This document shows, one piece after another, positions 24,925-34,093 of a stretch of 42,987 bases of DNA (its first letter is position 1; each line of letters begins with the position of its first letter). The position numbers were made by a program, and so were the translations under genes. The notes beneath the pieces are model-generated. The model had not been told where the DNA came from. It saw only the letters and a list, made by a program, of their open reading frames with translations, and made no database searches. Origin of the DNA: Sebaldella sp. (GTDB lineage Bacteria; Fusobacteriota; Fusobacteriia; Fusobacteriales; Leptotrichiaceae); the NCBI GenBank assembly GCA_018058425.1, contig JAGOZX010000019.1, positions 1-42,987 on the forward strand. Reading direction: 5' to 3'.

Positions 24925-24976
24925 AAGACTGTATTTACTTTTATTTAAAAAATAATAGTAGTTTACAGTCTTTTTT
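24925..24976 (+). terminator. Terminator after the methyltransferase gene
   Basis: AAGACTGTA (24925-24933) pairs with TACAGTCTT (24964-24972). The intervening bases add a further imperfect stem (TACT with AGTA), and a T run follows. Confidence 0.75.
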
Positions 24977-25024
24977 ATTTATTATTATGAAGTGTCCCAT
25001 TATTTATCCTAACATCTCCACTTT

Positions 25025-25846
25025 CTAAGAATTATTAATATTCAAAACCAATTCCACTGCCTCTGAAACACTTTCCACTTGATATTTAGCTTCTTTTTTC
25101 ACATTTTCATCAGCATGTGACATAGCAAAACTATGTTCACAGACTTTAAAAGCAGATAAATCATTATAAGAATCACCTATATATGCCACCTCACTTTTAT
25201 TAATACCTAAAATTTCCATAAGCTTTAAAATTGCAGTTCCCTTAGTATTATTTTTAGGCCCTATTTCGATACTTCTAGGACTTGTAATGCATATTTCTCC
25301 ATTTATTCTTTCTTCTAAAATCTTTGCAATTTCATATTTTTTCACCTTATTTACTCCTAAGTTCACTTTCAAAAGTTTCTCTCTATTCTCCATTAAATCA
25401 TCAACATGTGTCTTTTTAAGTTGTTCTGTTTTATATCTTTTTTTATAAAATAAATTAATAAAACTGCTTAAATAATTAAAAGATCTAAAATAACTTTTCG
25501 ATTTATCAGTCATCAAAATATAATAATATAGTTCTTTTCGTAAATTCTCCTCTACTTCTTTTAATATTTCTTCTATACATTCTTTTTCAAAATAACTACT
25601 GTGAATCAAATTATTATTTACATCAGATATAGTCGCACCATTCACACCTATCTTATAAGCTTGGACTTTGAGATGATCTTCCACTTCCCTTATAGAGTTT
25701 TCTGATCTTCCAGTTGCTATACAAAATTTTACATCATTTATCTCTAATTTTTTTATTGCCTGCTTATTTTCTAAATTAGGCTCAACATGACTTTTAGATT
25801 TATGTATCAAAGTTCCATCTAAATCTGTTATAAAAATTTTTATCAT
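25025..25846 (-). CDS. HAD family (Cof-type) phosphatase, copy 2
   Basis: The 273-residue protein is a Cof/type IIB haloacid dehalogenase phosphatase. FITDLDGTLIHK holds the nucleophile Asp8 and Asp10; CIATGR is motif II; the C-terminal GDSYNDLSAF and the preceding KG-type lysine (IGPKNNTKGTAILKLM) complete the site. Substrates of the group are usually sugar phosphates or flavin precursors; none can be named. It is a close tandem paralogue of the gene at 25885-26712, which lies 38 bases upstream on the same strand and is probably cotranscribed. Confidence 0.9.
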   Translation of the reverse strand: MIKIFITDLDGTLIHKSKSHVEPNLENKQAIKKLEINDVKFCIATGRSENSIREVEDHLKVQAYKIGVNGATISDVNNNLIHSSYFEKECIEEILKEVEENLRKELYYYILMTDKSKSYFRSFNYLSSFINLFYKKRYKTEQLKKTHVDDLMENREKLLKVNLGVNKVKKYEIAKILEERINGEICITSPRSIEIGPKNNTKGTAILKLMEILGINKSEVAYIGDSYNDLSAFKVCEHSFAMSHADENVKKEAKYQVESVSEAVELVLNINNS

Positions 25847-25884
25847 TTTTTTCTCCTACTTTTTAGCATTAAATTTTCTATCCT

Positions 25885-26712
25885 TTAATTATTATTAAAC
25901 TCCACTACTTTTGTTACTGCTTCCGCTACACTTTCCACAACATACTTTGCCTTACTTTTTATTTTGTCATCTGCATGAGACATAGCAAAACTGTATTCAC
26001 AAACTTCAAATCCAGATAAATCATTATAAGAATCACCTATAAAAGCCACTTCATCTCTAGTTAACTTTTCTTTTTCCATAATTATCTGTATGGCTCTTCC
26101 TTTATTATTTTCTTTAGGACCAATTTCTATGCTATGTGGTCCGGATATCGCTACTTCAAATCCATTAAACTTTTCTTTAAACTCTTTTTCTAATGTATAT
26201 TTTTTCTCTTTTTTAGTATTTATCAAAACCTTTATTATTTTTATATTTGAAGACTCTAGCTCTTCTAACAGACTTTCTAAATATAACAGCGCTTTAAATT
26301 TCTTCTCATATCCATAAAAACACACCATTCTTTTTAAAATGTTAGAATACTTTATATATCTCTGTCCTTTGGTAGTCAAAAGTACCATAAAGTTTATCTG
26401 TTTTATATAATTTTTTTCAAGTTCTTCTTTTATATTCTTTATATCCTTAAACTCAAAAGCATTTTCCAATATTAAATTATTTTCTTTGTCATAAATTGTT
26501 CCTCCATTTACACCAATTCTATAATTTTTAGAGTCTACATGCTTCTCTACTTCTAAAATATGCTTATCAAGCCTACCTGTGGCTATTGCAAATTCCACAT
26601 TATTTTCTTTTAATATTTTTACAGCCTTTACATTTTCCTCATTAGGTTCTAAATTCTTTTTTGCCTTATGAATGAGAGTCCCATCTAAATCTGATATAAA
26701 TAATTTAATCAT
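25885..26712 (-). CDS. HAD family (Cof-type) phosphatase, copy 1
   Basis: The 275-residue Cof-type HAD phosphatase has FISDLDGTLIHKAKKNLEPN at the start (Asp8, Asp10), AIATGR, IEIGPKENNKGRAIQIIM and GDSYNDLSGFEVCEYSFAMS. The same blocks occur in the downstream neighbour at 25025-25846, almost word for word in the motif regions, with a divergent central cap domain. The pair therefore arose by tandem duplication, and the cap, which selects substrate, is where they differ. AAGGGG precedes the ATG. The terminator upstream at 26772-26806 isolates it from the EIICB gene. Confidence 0.9.
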   Translation of the reverse strand: MIKLFISDLDGTLIHKAKKNLEPNEENVKAVKILKENNVEFAIATGRLDKHILEVEKHVDSKNYRIGVNGGTIYDKENNLILENAFEFKDIKNIKEELEKNYIKQINFMVLLTTKGQRYIKYSNILKRMVCFYGYEKKFKALLYLESLLEELESSNIKIIKVLINTKKEKKYTLEKEFKEKFNGFEVAISGPHSIEIGPKENNKGRAIQIIMEKEKLTRDEVAFIGDSYNDLSGFEVCEYSFAMSHADDKIKSKAKYVVESVAEAVTKVVEFNNN

Positions 26713-26771
26713 TAGTTTTTACCCCTTTGATTTTTCTAATATTATAGCATAAGCAGAAATTAAATTATAAA

Positions 26772-26806
26772 AAAAGATTACTCTGATAGTTTCAAAGTAA
26801 TCTTTT
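26772..26806 (-). terminator. Terminator after the EIICB gene
   Basis: AAAAGATTACT (26772-26782) pairs with AGTAATCTTTT (26796-26806). On the complementary strand it ends in a long T run. Confidence 0.88.
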
Positions 26807-26827
26807 CTCTATATTATTTATTAATAT

Positions 26828-28402
26828 TTATAATAATGTTTTCATTTCATCCTTTAATATTTCTGAATGAGTTCCAAAAATTGCTTGAACCCCTTCTTCA
26901 CCTATTTTAAGTACACCTCTTGCACCTAGTCTTTTCAGTTCATCATCATTTACCTTTTTAGAATCCACTACTGTAACTCTTAGTCTTGTGATACAAGCAT
27001 CTAAATTTTTAATATTTTCTTTTCCACCTAGAGCTTCTAAAACTGCTTTTGCCTGTTCATTTTTAGTTTTAGTAATTGTATTAGCTGAAGAAACATCTGT
27101 ATCATCTTCTCTACCTGGAGTTTTTAAATTAAACTTTCTAATAAAAAATCTAAATAAGAAATAATAAATTAATGCGTAGAAAATACCAACTATAGGTACT
27201 AAGAAATATCTTGTTTGAAACCCTGATATTCCTGGTAAAATACCAAATAATGTATAATCAATAAATCCTCCTGAAAATGTCATCCCTATTCTTACTTGAA
27301 GCATATTCATTATCATGAAAGATAATCCTGCTAATATTACATGAATTCCATATAATACTGGCGCTATAAATAAGAATAAAAATTCTATTGGTTCAGTTAT
27401 CCCTGTTAAAAATGAAGTTAGTGCTGCTGAAAATAAAACACCTGCTACTAATTTCTTTTTCTCTGGTTTTGCTTCGTGATACATTGCTAATGCTGCTGCT
27501 GGAAGTCCAAACATCATAAATACAAATTTTCCTGTTAAAAATTTCCCTGCTCCGCTATATGTAGGTGAATTAAATGAGTATACACCATCTTGAAGCATTG
27601 CAAACCAAATTCTTTGATCTCCATTTACTACCTGTCCTGCTGTAGTCTTATATTCTCCAAACTGATACCAGAATGGTGAGTAAAACACATGATGTAATCC
27701 AAATGGAATTAATGATCTTTCAATAACACCAAATATGAAAGTAGAAACATTTGTGTTTCCATTATTAGCTAAATTTGAAAGTCCTAATAAACCTATTTGT
27801 ATTGGTGTCCATATTACTGGCATTAATGCACCTACTACAAGTGATACAACTGCTGTAGCTATCGGTACAAATCTTTTCCCTGCAAAGAACCCTAAAAACT
27901 GTGGAAGTTCGATTTTATAATACTTATTAAACATTGAAGCTCCTATGAGCCCTGCTATAATACCACCAAAAACCCCTGTTTGTAATGTAGGTATTCCCAT
28001 TACCATTGCATATTTTCCACCACTAGTAGCTATGTTATCTGCTGTTACCCCCGCTACTTTTCCCATAATAACATTCATTATAAGGAATCCTAAAACTGCT
28101 GCTAAAGCTCCTACACCATCTCCACCTGCTGAAAATCCTATTGCTACTCCTATTGCAAACAACAATGGAAGATTTCCAAAAACTACTCCGCCTGCAAGAA
28201 CCATGAGGTCTGCTCCATATTGTATTATATGATTGCCCAAAAATGGAACTTTTTCAATTAATGTTTTTTGCTGTATTCCTGCTCCTATACCAAGTAATAA
28301 TCCTGCTGCTGGAAGTATCGCAACTGGAATCATTAAAGATCTTCCTATTTTTTGTAAAACTGCAAATACTTTTCCAAAAATATCATTCTTTTTCTTTTCC
28401 AT
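26828..28402 (-). CDS. PTS EIICB, glucose/maltose family
   Basis: The 524-residue transporter combines EIIC (residues about 1-420) with a C-terminal EIIB domain. EIIC landmarks are [34 protein letters not shown] and [15 protein letters not shown]. The EIIB phosphorylation Cys is in [15 protein letters not shown], followed by [10 protein letters not shown]. No EIIA domain is fused or adjacent, so a Crr-like EIIA from elsewhere is needed. The family includes PtsG, MalX and NagE; glucose or a related hexose is most likely. The start is ATG at 28402 after GAGGAGG; an upstream in-frame start would overlap that site. A single-gene unit with promoter at 28579-28607. Confidence 0.9.
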   Translation of the reverse strand: MEKKKNDIFGKVFAVLQKIGRSLMIPVAILPAAGLLLGIGAGIQQKTLIEKVPFLGNHIIQYGADLMVLAGGVVFGNLPLLFAIGVAIGFSAGGDGVGALAAVLGFLIMNVIMGKVAGVTADNIATSGGKYAMVMGIPTLQTGVFGGIIAGLIGASMFNKYYKIELPQFLGFFAGKRFVPIATAVVSLVVGALMPVIWTPIQIGLLGLSNLANNGNTNVSTFIFGVIERSLIPFGLHHVFYSPFWYQFGEYKTTAGQVVNGDQRIWFAMLQDGVYSFNSPTYSGAGKFLTGKFVFMMFGLPAAALAMYHEAKPEKKKLVAGVLFSAALTSFLTGITEPIEFLFLFIAPVLYGIHVILAGLSFMIMNMLQVRIGMTFSGGFIDYTLFGILPGISGFQTRYFLVPIVGIFYALIYYFLFRFFIRKFNLKTPGREDDTDVSSANTITKTKNEQAKAVLEALGGKENIKNLDACITRLRVTVVDSKKVNDDELKRLGARGVLKIGEEGVQAIFGTHSEILKDEMKTLL

Positions 28403-28521
28403 AAATATTCCTCCTCTTTCTATTAACAAATTAAACTTCTTTTTTAGTAAAAACTTCTAATAATAATTCTGAAAACTACCAAATAGATTTCTATAGCTTA
28501 TAAATTAGTATAAAATTAAAT

Positions 28522-28550
28522 TATCAAAGCTTTGTCCACTTTTTTTGATA
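28522..28550 (-). promoter_or_regulatory. Inverted repeat in the EIICB leader
   Basis: TATCAAA (28522-28528) and TTTGATA (28544-28550) are exact reverse complements, lying about 25 to 50 bases downstream of the predicted start. It may be an operator or an RNA hairpin of the antiterminator type known before ptsG in some bacteria. No antiterminator gene is adjacent and no overlapping terminator hairpin is seen. Confidence 0.35.
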
Positions 28551-28578
28551 CTTTAATTTCCTCTGAATATCTTGCCTT

Positions 28579-28607
28579 AGTATATATAATAGAGGCTGTA
28601 AAGTCAA
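28579..28607 (-). promoter_or_regulatory. Promoter of the EIICB gene
   Basis: On the complementary strand TTGACT (28607-28602) and TATACT (28584-28579) are 17 bases apart. The leader to the ATG at 28402 is about 170 bases. Confidence 0.75.
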
Positions 28608-28702
28608 CCTTTTTTTTCGAAGTTTTTCCTAACATACAGAAAAATAAAATTAATTTATTATTTGAAAAAGAAGTATAATTACTAAAATAATCATTGTTTT
28701 AA

Positions 28703-28747
28703 AACGAATATTATGTATTTTATTTTTTTCGTTAAAAATGATATAAT
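28703..28747 (+). promoter_or_regulatory. Inverted repeat AACGA-N21-TCGTT with extended -10, upstream of second Rep_3-like gene
   Basis: AACGA (28703-28707) and TCGTT (28729-28733) flank an AT-rich centre. Just downstream, TG-A-TATAAT (28739-28747) is a good extended -10, so the repeat covers the -35 region. The same AACGA...TCGTT arms with a similar gap occur before the first Rep_3-like gene. An operator for self-repression is inferred. Confidence 0.45.
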
Positions 28748-28832
28748 AACTGTAAATACATATAACAGACAGTTTTACATTTAATGAAATTTTTAATAAA
28801 TAAATTATATTATTTTAGTAAATGAATTATTA

Positions 28833-30002
28833 ATGAGAGAAATTTTTAGCTATAATACCACAAAAAGACATGAAAATATTACTGTAAATATTGAATTTAA
28901 TAAAAAAATTACTAAAATTGAAACTGAATTTTTTGAACTTTTACTTTTTAATCTTGATCTTAACTCTGATAACTTAAGTTTCGATACTAAAGATCTATTG
29001 AAGATTTTAAATATAAAAAGTGAAGAAAAGCTTCAAGAGTTTTTTATTAACCTTACTGGTAAAAAAATTATATACTCTATTACAAAGGATAGTAAAACCT
29101 TATATAATGGTGCATTTTCACTTATTCATTCTTATTTCAAAAAGAAAGAAAAAATATATATTTCCACAGCCGAAGAATTAAAACTTTTTTTATCAGGAGA
29201 AAATATATTCTATCACTTTAATTTTAAAAAACATATTTTTATGGAGAGAAACCTCTCGCTTATACTACACAGCTATTTAAGTTCTATTTTACCAAATACT
29301 TCATTAACTATTTCCGTAGCTGAATTAAAAGAGCTTTTTGAACTTAAAGATATGTATAATAGATATTACGACTTTGAAAAGCATATTTTAAAAAAAGTTA
29401 TTAAAAATATAAATAAGTATACTGACTTAGAAGTAAAGTATCAGAAAACTTCGAATTCATTAGTTAACTTTACTTTTAAAAATATCTCTAAAAATGATAT
29501 ATTTGAAAAAACACAAGAAATTATTGATATTATAAAAGATAAAGTATTAAATGAAGAGAATATATATAATCTTATACTGAATTATCTTGAAAAAAGAGGT
29601 TATAACTATGTTTATAATAATACTTTATATGCTTATAATTTAAAAAGTATAAAGAATTTTGATAGTCATCTGAAAAAAGCATTACTTTATGACCTATTTT
29701 CTTCTAATCAAAAGAAACATGAAAAAAAGAAAGAACATATTCTATTTTTTGAAAAATATCACAGTTATAAAAACTCTATATTACTTCAAAATGACTTATA
29801 TAAATATATAAATAGTATTCTATATGTAACTTCTTCACTTGAAGAACTATATTCATTTGAAGTTATTAATGAAATTAAAAACTTGGAAGACGGCTCTATT
29901 TTTGCCTATGAAAATGCTGATTTTAGAATTTTTGTAGAGTTTTTGAAAAATAAAAATAGTTCTGTTCAAATCTTTTTTAGAGAAGATTTATTAGGGGGAT
30001 AA
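28833..30002 (+). CDS. Rep_3-like (plasmid replication initiator-like) protein, second paralogue
   Basis: The 389-residue protein aligns along its length with the 445-1689 product. DLLKILNIKSEEKLQEFF matches the first winged-helix block. LKELFELKDMYNRYYDFEKH and the following stretch through DLEVKYQ match the second, which carries the Rep_3 signature. A C-terminal region with LEKRGYNYV and FAYENADFRIFVEF also matches, so the extra C-terminal domain is conserved. No strong ribosome site precedes the ATG at 28833, so the start is uncertain. The nearest in-frame alternatives are not better. It is an orphan gene on the + strand among genes of the other strand, with no plasmid maintenance genes nearby. 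Confidence 0.7.
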   Translation: MREIFSYNTTKRHENITVNIEFNKKITKIETEFFELLLFNLDLNSDNLSFDTKDLLKILNIKSEEKLQEFFINLTGKKIIYSITKDSKTLYNGAFSLIHSYFKKKEKIYISTAEELKLFLSGENIFYHFNFKKHIFMERNLSLILHSYLSSILPNTSLTISVAELKELFELKDMYNRYYDFEKHILKKVIKNINKYTDLEVKYQKTSNSLVNFTFKNISKNDIFEKTQEIIDIIKDKVLNEENIYNLILNYLEKRGYNYVYNNTLYAYNLKSIKNFDSHLKKALLYDLFSSNQKKHEKKKEHILFFEKYHSYKNSILLQNDLYKYINSILYVTSSLEELYSFEVINEIKNLEDGSIFAYENADFRIFVEFLKNKNSSVQIFFREDLLGG

Positions 30003-30038
30003 ATTGCATTAACTATTTCTAGCTAGAAGGTTCCCATT

Positions 30039-30074
30039 AAAAAAGGCCTCTTCAAAAATTAACTATGAAAAGGC
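30039..30074 (-). terminator. Terminator after the lipoprotein cluster
   Basis: GCCTCTTCA (30046-30054) pairs with TGAAAAGGC (30066-30074) with one wobble, and six Ts follow on the complementary strand. Confidence 0.75.
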
Positions 30075-30083
30075 TCTATTTTC

Positions 30084-30710
30084 TTACTGTGCTAAGACAG
30101 GAAACAACATTTGTTCAAATAAACTTACTGTAAGTATTGGTGAATCTATGTTTTGAAGTAATTTACTACCTTGATAAAACGACATTTCTACTTTTTCTTT
30201 TTCATAATTTATTACAGCTTTTAATGTCCCACCTTGAAATGGAGCTTCTCCATCTTTAAAGTTTGCTGTTTGTCCTCCTATTTCCATAGTTCCATTTATT
30301 CTTCCTTTGTCATCATACGTAACATTCATCTTTGTACCATCCATTAGATTTGCTACACCTGTTTCAAGCTTTCCTTAGTTATATGTAGCTTCTCCCATTT
30401 GCGGCATTTTAGAAATTACTTCTCCCTCAAATTTTCCATTTAAAACAGTAAACTTAATATGCATTTTTTGTTTTTCATTTTTTATTTCTGAAAGACCATC
30501 AAAATGTCCATCTTTAAAGCTCAAAAATCCGCTATATCCTTGAACTTTATCAGATAAATTCATCTTTATTTTACCTGTATATGGTTTTCCTTTAAAAGTA
30601 ATTGCTCCATTTTCTACTTTGATGTTTTTATTTGGAAGCGCTATTTCTTTTGGTGTACCACATGACACTAATCCTAACATTAATACGATTAAAAATAGTA
30701 TTTTTTTCAT
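30084..30710 (-). pseudogene. MORN-like lipoprotein split by an in-frame TAA
   Basis: The first part (30710-30378, 111 residues) has a lipoprotein signal ending LVSCG and reads through FKGKPYTGKI and GHFDGLSE. A TAA at 30377-30375 stops it after GEATYN. The same frame then continues GKLETGVANL and MDGTKMNVTYDDKGRINGTM to a stop at 30084, giving the C-terminal half of the family. At the stop the paralogues read TYSKGK and SFQDGL, so an AAA, GAA or CAA codon has become TAA. Together the halves match the length of the neighbours at 30782 and 31535. Either a recent pseudogene or a sequencing error; readthrough is possible but unsupported. AGGAGG precedes the ATG. Confidence 0.8.
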
Positions 30711-30781
30711 TCGTTGTTCCTCCTAATTTATATTTTTATTACATTTGTTCCTCTATATATAAAATTTAATGTAATCAATTT

Positions 30782-31426
30782 TTATTTTACTACAATCTCT
30801 GGTAATAAAACTTCTTCAAAATCTTTTATGCTAAATAAGATTACAGCCTCTCCCTTTGAAACGACTTTATTATCTTCATAGACTTCTGTTATTAATTTTT
30901 GTCCTGTTTCTTTATCAATATACATTTTTACTTTTAAGCCCTCTTCATCTGCTAGGCCATTTTTAAATTCTAATTCTTGCCCATCTTGTTTGAGAATTCC
31001 ATTTACATTCCCATTTTTATCTATTATAAATTCCTGTCTTATATCATTTGGAAACTTTCCATTTAGTCTTTTAAGTAATCCGTCTTGAAATGACATAGTC
31101 AAGTCTCCTATTTTTGGATGTTCTAAAATATATTCACCTTCTAGTCGTTTATCTTTTACATTGAACTTAAAATATGTACCTACTTTTTCATTCTTTAACT
31201 CAGTAATTCCATCTAAATGACCATTTTTCAAAGTAACAAATCCTTCTTCGAATTGTTCCTTATCATTTAATTTTTTTACATTTATTTTCCCTGTATAGGC
31301 CTTACCTTTATATAAAACAACCCCATCTTTATAGCTCAGATCCTTATCTGGTATTGTTAGTTCTTTCGAATCTTTACATGACAATATTGCTGTAATTAAT
31401 AAAATTATAAGTAGTATTCTTTTCAT
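30782..31426 (-). CDS. MORN-like lipoprotein, middle copy
   Basis: This is a 214-residue predicted lipoprotein. The signal peptide ends in AILSCKD, so Cys16 or so would be lipidated by Lgt and exposed after LspA cleavage. YKGKAYTGKI, GFVTLKNGHLDGITEL and NGILKQDGQELEFKNG are short Gly-Asp turns of the MORN_2/YwqK type seen in many envelope proteins. Paralogues lie on both sides in the same orientation. AAGGAG precedes the ATG, and a possible own promoter lies at 31456-31483. The role is unknown; envelope location is the only firm prediction. Confidence 0.8.
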   Translation of the reverse strand: MKRILLIILLITAILSCKDSKELTIPDKDLSYKDGVVLYKGKAYTGKINVKKLNDKEQFEEGFVTLKNGHLDGITELKNEKVGTYFKFNVKDKRLEGEYILEHPKIGDLTMSFQDGLLKRLNGKFPNDIRQEFIIDKNGNVNGILKQDGQELEFKNGLADEEGLKVKMYIDKETGQKLITEVYEDNKVVSKGEAVILFSIKDFEEVLLPEIVVK

Positions 31427-31455
31427 ATTTCTCCTTTTATTCTTTCATCTTTTAT

Positions 31456-31483
31456 TTTATACTTTTAAATCATATCTCTTCAA
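31456..31483 (-). promoter_or_regulatory. Possible promoter of the middle lipoprotein
   Basis: On the complementary strand TTGAAG (31483-31478) and TATAAA (31461-31456) are 16 bases apart. Confidence 0.45.
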
Positions 31484-31534
31484 GAAATTTAAAACTAAAA
31501 TTTACTTCTCATATTTGAGCTTATTTTTCAATAA

Positions 31535-32188
31535 TTATTCTACATTAGATTCTGAAACACTTGATAATGCAAGCATTTTAAAGTACTCCATATTAAAAAT
31601 TTTATTTGGCATTTCTTTTTTCCCCATTGATTCTCCATTAATAAATGATTCCATCCCCATATTTCCTGTTTCCTGATTAATATAATACTTTACATCTGCT
31701 TTTATATTCCCATCTGTAAGCGAAGTAATACCATCTATGAAAGTAAATTTTTCACCACCGCTTTCGAACCAGCCATGTGCTAAACCATCTTTAAATGTAA
31801 GATTATACTTTATATTCTCTGAAAAATTTCCAATAAGTTTTATTATTTTCCCCTTACTGTAAGTGACTATCATATCTATTTTTTGATCTTCATTTTTTAT
31901 TACTAGTTCTCCATCAAGCTTACTTTCTACCACATTAAATTTCATAGAAATTTTTTTGCTTTTATTATCCACATCTGTTAATCCATCAAGCTGACCATTC
32001 TTTACAGTTACAAAACCAGAGGTTTCTTTTTTTGTTCCTAAGTTTATTTTCCCAGTATATGGTTTACCATTAAAATTTACTATTCCATTATCTACTGTTA
32101 CTTTTTTATTGGGAAGCATTATATCCTTTGGTACTCCACAAGACACAATATTTAAAATTAATAATGTTACAAAGAGAAGCCTCTTCAT
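31535..32188 (-). CDS. MORN-like lipoprotein, upstream copy
   Basis: This is a 217-residue predicted lipoprotein with a signal ending LNIVSCGVPK. It shares VNFNGKPYTGKI, GFVTVKNGQLDGLTDV and FKDGLAHGWFESGGEKFTF with its two neighbours. The N-terminal third is the most alike among the copies (LPNKKV, PYTGKI) and the C-terminal tails have diverged. AGGAGG lies 4 bases before the ATG. An extended -10 (TG-T-TATAAT, TATAAT at 32244-32239 on the complementary strand) lies about 50 bases upstream. It is the first gene of the cluster in transcription order. Confidence 0.8.
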   Translation of the reverse strand: MKRLLFVTLLILNIVSCGVPKDIMLPNKKVTVDNGIVNFNGKPYTGKINLGTKKETSGFVTVKNGQLDGLTDVDNKSKKISMKFNVVESKLDGELVIKNEDQKIDMIVTYSKGKIIKLIGNFSENIKYNLTFKDGLAHGWFESGGEKFTFIDGITSLTDGNIKADVKYYINQETGNMGMESFINGESMGKKEMPNKIFNMEYFKMLALSSVSESNVE

Positions 32189-32305
32189 CTTACCTCCTAA
32201 AATTATATATAAAGATAATTCTTTTCAATAACTTTAAAATTATAACATAAAATAACAATTAAATAAAGGATAGCAAATAAAAATTACCCATATTTTTCAA
32301 AATTA

Positions 32306-32335
32306 AACAGCCAATCTTATTATAGACTGGCTGTT
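32306..32335 (-). terminator. Hairpin after hcp
   Basis: AACAGCCA (32306-32313) pairs with TGGCTGTT (32328-32335), with a further TCT/AGA step inside. The T run on the complementary strand is interrupted (TTTAATTTT), so it may terminate only partly. Confidence 0.7.
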
Positions 32336-32364
32336 ATTTTGATATTACATCTACTTATCTATTT

Positions 32365-34020
32365 CTATGCAAAAAACTCTCTCAAATCTGTTTCTACATC
32401 TGTAATTCCTGTTAGTCCAAATTGTTCATTTAGTAAACTTGCCACATTTGGTGATATAAATGCTGGTAATGTTGGTCCTACATGTATATTTTTAATTCCC
32501 AAATATAATAATGCAAGAAGAACTATTACAGCTTTTTGCTCATACCAAGCAACATTAAACTCTATTGGTAAGTCATTTATGTCATTTGCGTTAAAAATTT
32601 CTTTTAATTTTAATGCTACTACTGCCCATGAATATGAATCATTACATTGACCAGCATCTAAGACTCTAGGTATTCCTCCTATATCTCCTAAGTTTAACTT
32701 GTTATATCTATATTTTGCACAACCTGAAGTTAATATTACGCTGTCTTTTGGTAGTGCTTCAGCAAACTTTGTATAGTATGCTCTATCATTCATTCTAGCG
32801 TCACAACCACTCATAACTATGAATTTTTTAATAGCTCCAGACTTTACAGCCTCTACTATTTGATCTGCTAATGCAAATACTTGAGCATGAGCAAATCCAC
32901 CTATTATTTTTCCAGTTTCTATTTCTTCTGGAGCTTTTGACTTTTTAGCCATTTCTATAACTTGTGTATAATCTATAATTCCATTTTCATCAGGATTTAG
33001 TTTTTTCCATCCTGGATATCCTGTAGCATTTATTGTAAAGATTCTGTCATTATATGTAGAATTTGGTCTTGGTGGAACTAAACAGTTAGTTGTAAATATA
33101 ACTGGTCCATTAAATGTTTCAAATTCTTTTACTTGGTTGTACCAAGCATTTCCATAATTCCCTACTAAATGTTTGTATTTCTTTAATTCTGGATAGTAAT
33201 GAGCTGGTAGCATTTCTGAGTGAGTATAAATGTCCACCCCTGTTCCTTCTGTCTGCTCTAATAATTGTTTTATATCTTTTAGATCATGACCAGATATTAA
33301 AATCCCTGGTTTTTCTCCAACTCCTATATTTACTTCTGTCATTTCTGGATTTCCAAAAGTTCCTGTATTAGCTTCATCTAGTAATGCCATTACATCTACA
33401 CCATGTTTTCCTGTTTCAAATACTAAATTTGTTAACTCTTCTGCACTTAGAGTTTCATCTTCTGTTGCAAGTAAAGTATTTTCATAAAATGCACAAAGTT
33501 CATTGCTTACTCTTCCTAAATGGAAAGCATGGAAAGCATAAGCTGCTATTCCTTTTAACCCATATAAAGTTATTTCTCTAAGTGATCTTACGTCTTCATT
33601 TTCAGTTCTTAAAACTCCAACTTTTGCAGCTAACTGTTCAGCTTCTTCCTTTGTAGTAAATTCCCAAGTTGTTAATATTTTTCCTTCAAATTTTGGATCT
33701 AAAGCTACACCTAATTTTTCTAACTCTAATTTTATACTCTTTCTGTATTCTACTGCTTTTTTAATATCTTCTACTATGTCATTTGCATCAAAGTTTGCAT
33801 TAGTAATAGTAGAGAATAGTGCTTTAAATATAAATCCATTAACCTCTTTAGAAATTTCCTTCACTTTTCTTAACTGTGATGTGTAATTAACCAATCCTTT
33901 TAATGAAAATATTAATGTATCCTGTAAATTTGATACATCATCAGTTTTTCCACATACACCTCTTACTGTACATCCTTCATTTTTAAATGTTTCTTGGCAC
34001 TGAAAACAAAACATACTCAT
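32365..34020 (-). CDS. hcp: Hybrid cluster protein (hydroxylamine reductase/NO-related)
   Basis: The 551-residue protein is the Fe-S hybrid cluster protein, which acts in anaerobes on NO and hydroxylamine. The N-terminal FeS cluster ligands are Cys5, Cys8, Cys17 and Cys23 (CFQC then CTVRGVC), the short spacing typical of strict anaerobes. The hybrid cluster side shows [35 protein letters not shown] and [23 protein letters not shown] precedes the ATG. It follows the Cys-rich protein at 34094 by 73 bases on the same strand, and a Crp/Fnr-type regulator is divergent upstream, as in HcpR-controlled loci. Confidence 0.97.
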   Translation of the reverse strand: MSMFCFQCQETFKNEGCTVRGVCGKTDDVSNLQDTLIFSLKGLVNYTSQLRKVKEISKEVNGFIFKALFSTITNANFDANDIVEDIKKAVEYRKSIKLELEKLGVALDPKFEGKILTTWEFTTKEEAEQLAAKVGVLRTENEDVRSLREITLYGLKGIAAYAFHAFHLGRVSNELCAFYENTLLATEDETLSAEELTNLVFETGKHGVDVMALLDEANTGTFGNPEMTEVNIGVGEKPGILISGHDLKDIKQLLEQTEGTGVDIYTHSEMLPAHYYPELKKYKHLVGNYGNAWYNQVKEFETFNGPVIFTTNCLVPPRPNSTYNDRIFTINATGYPGWKKLNPDENGIIDYTQVIEMAKKSKAPEEIETGKIIGGFAHAQVFALADQIVEAVKSGAIKKFIVMSGCDARMNDRAYYTKFAEALPKDSVILTSGCAKYRYNKLNLGDIGGIPRVLDAGQCNDSYSWAVVALKLKEIFNANDINDLPIEFNVAWYEQKAVIVLLALLYLGIKNIHVGPTLPAFISPNVASLLNEQFGLTGITDVETDLREFFA

Positions 34021-34093
34021 TTTTTTACCTCCTATAAAATTCTCTATCTTAATCTTCCTTATCTAAAAACCTACATAAGTTTCTCTTTATTAC

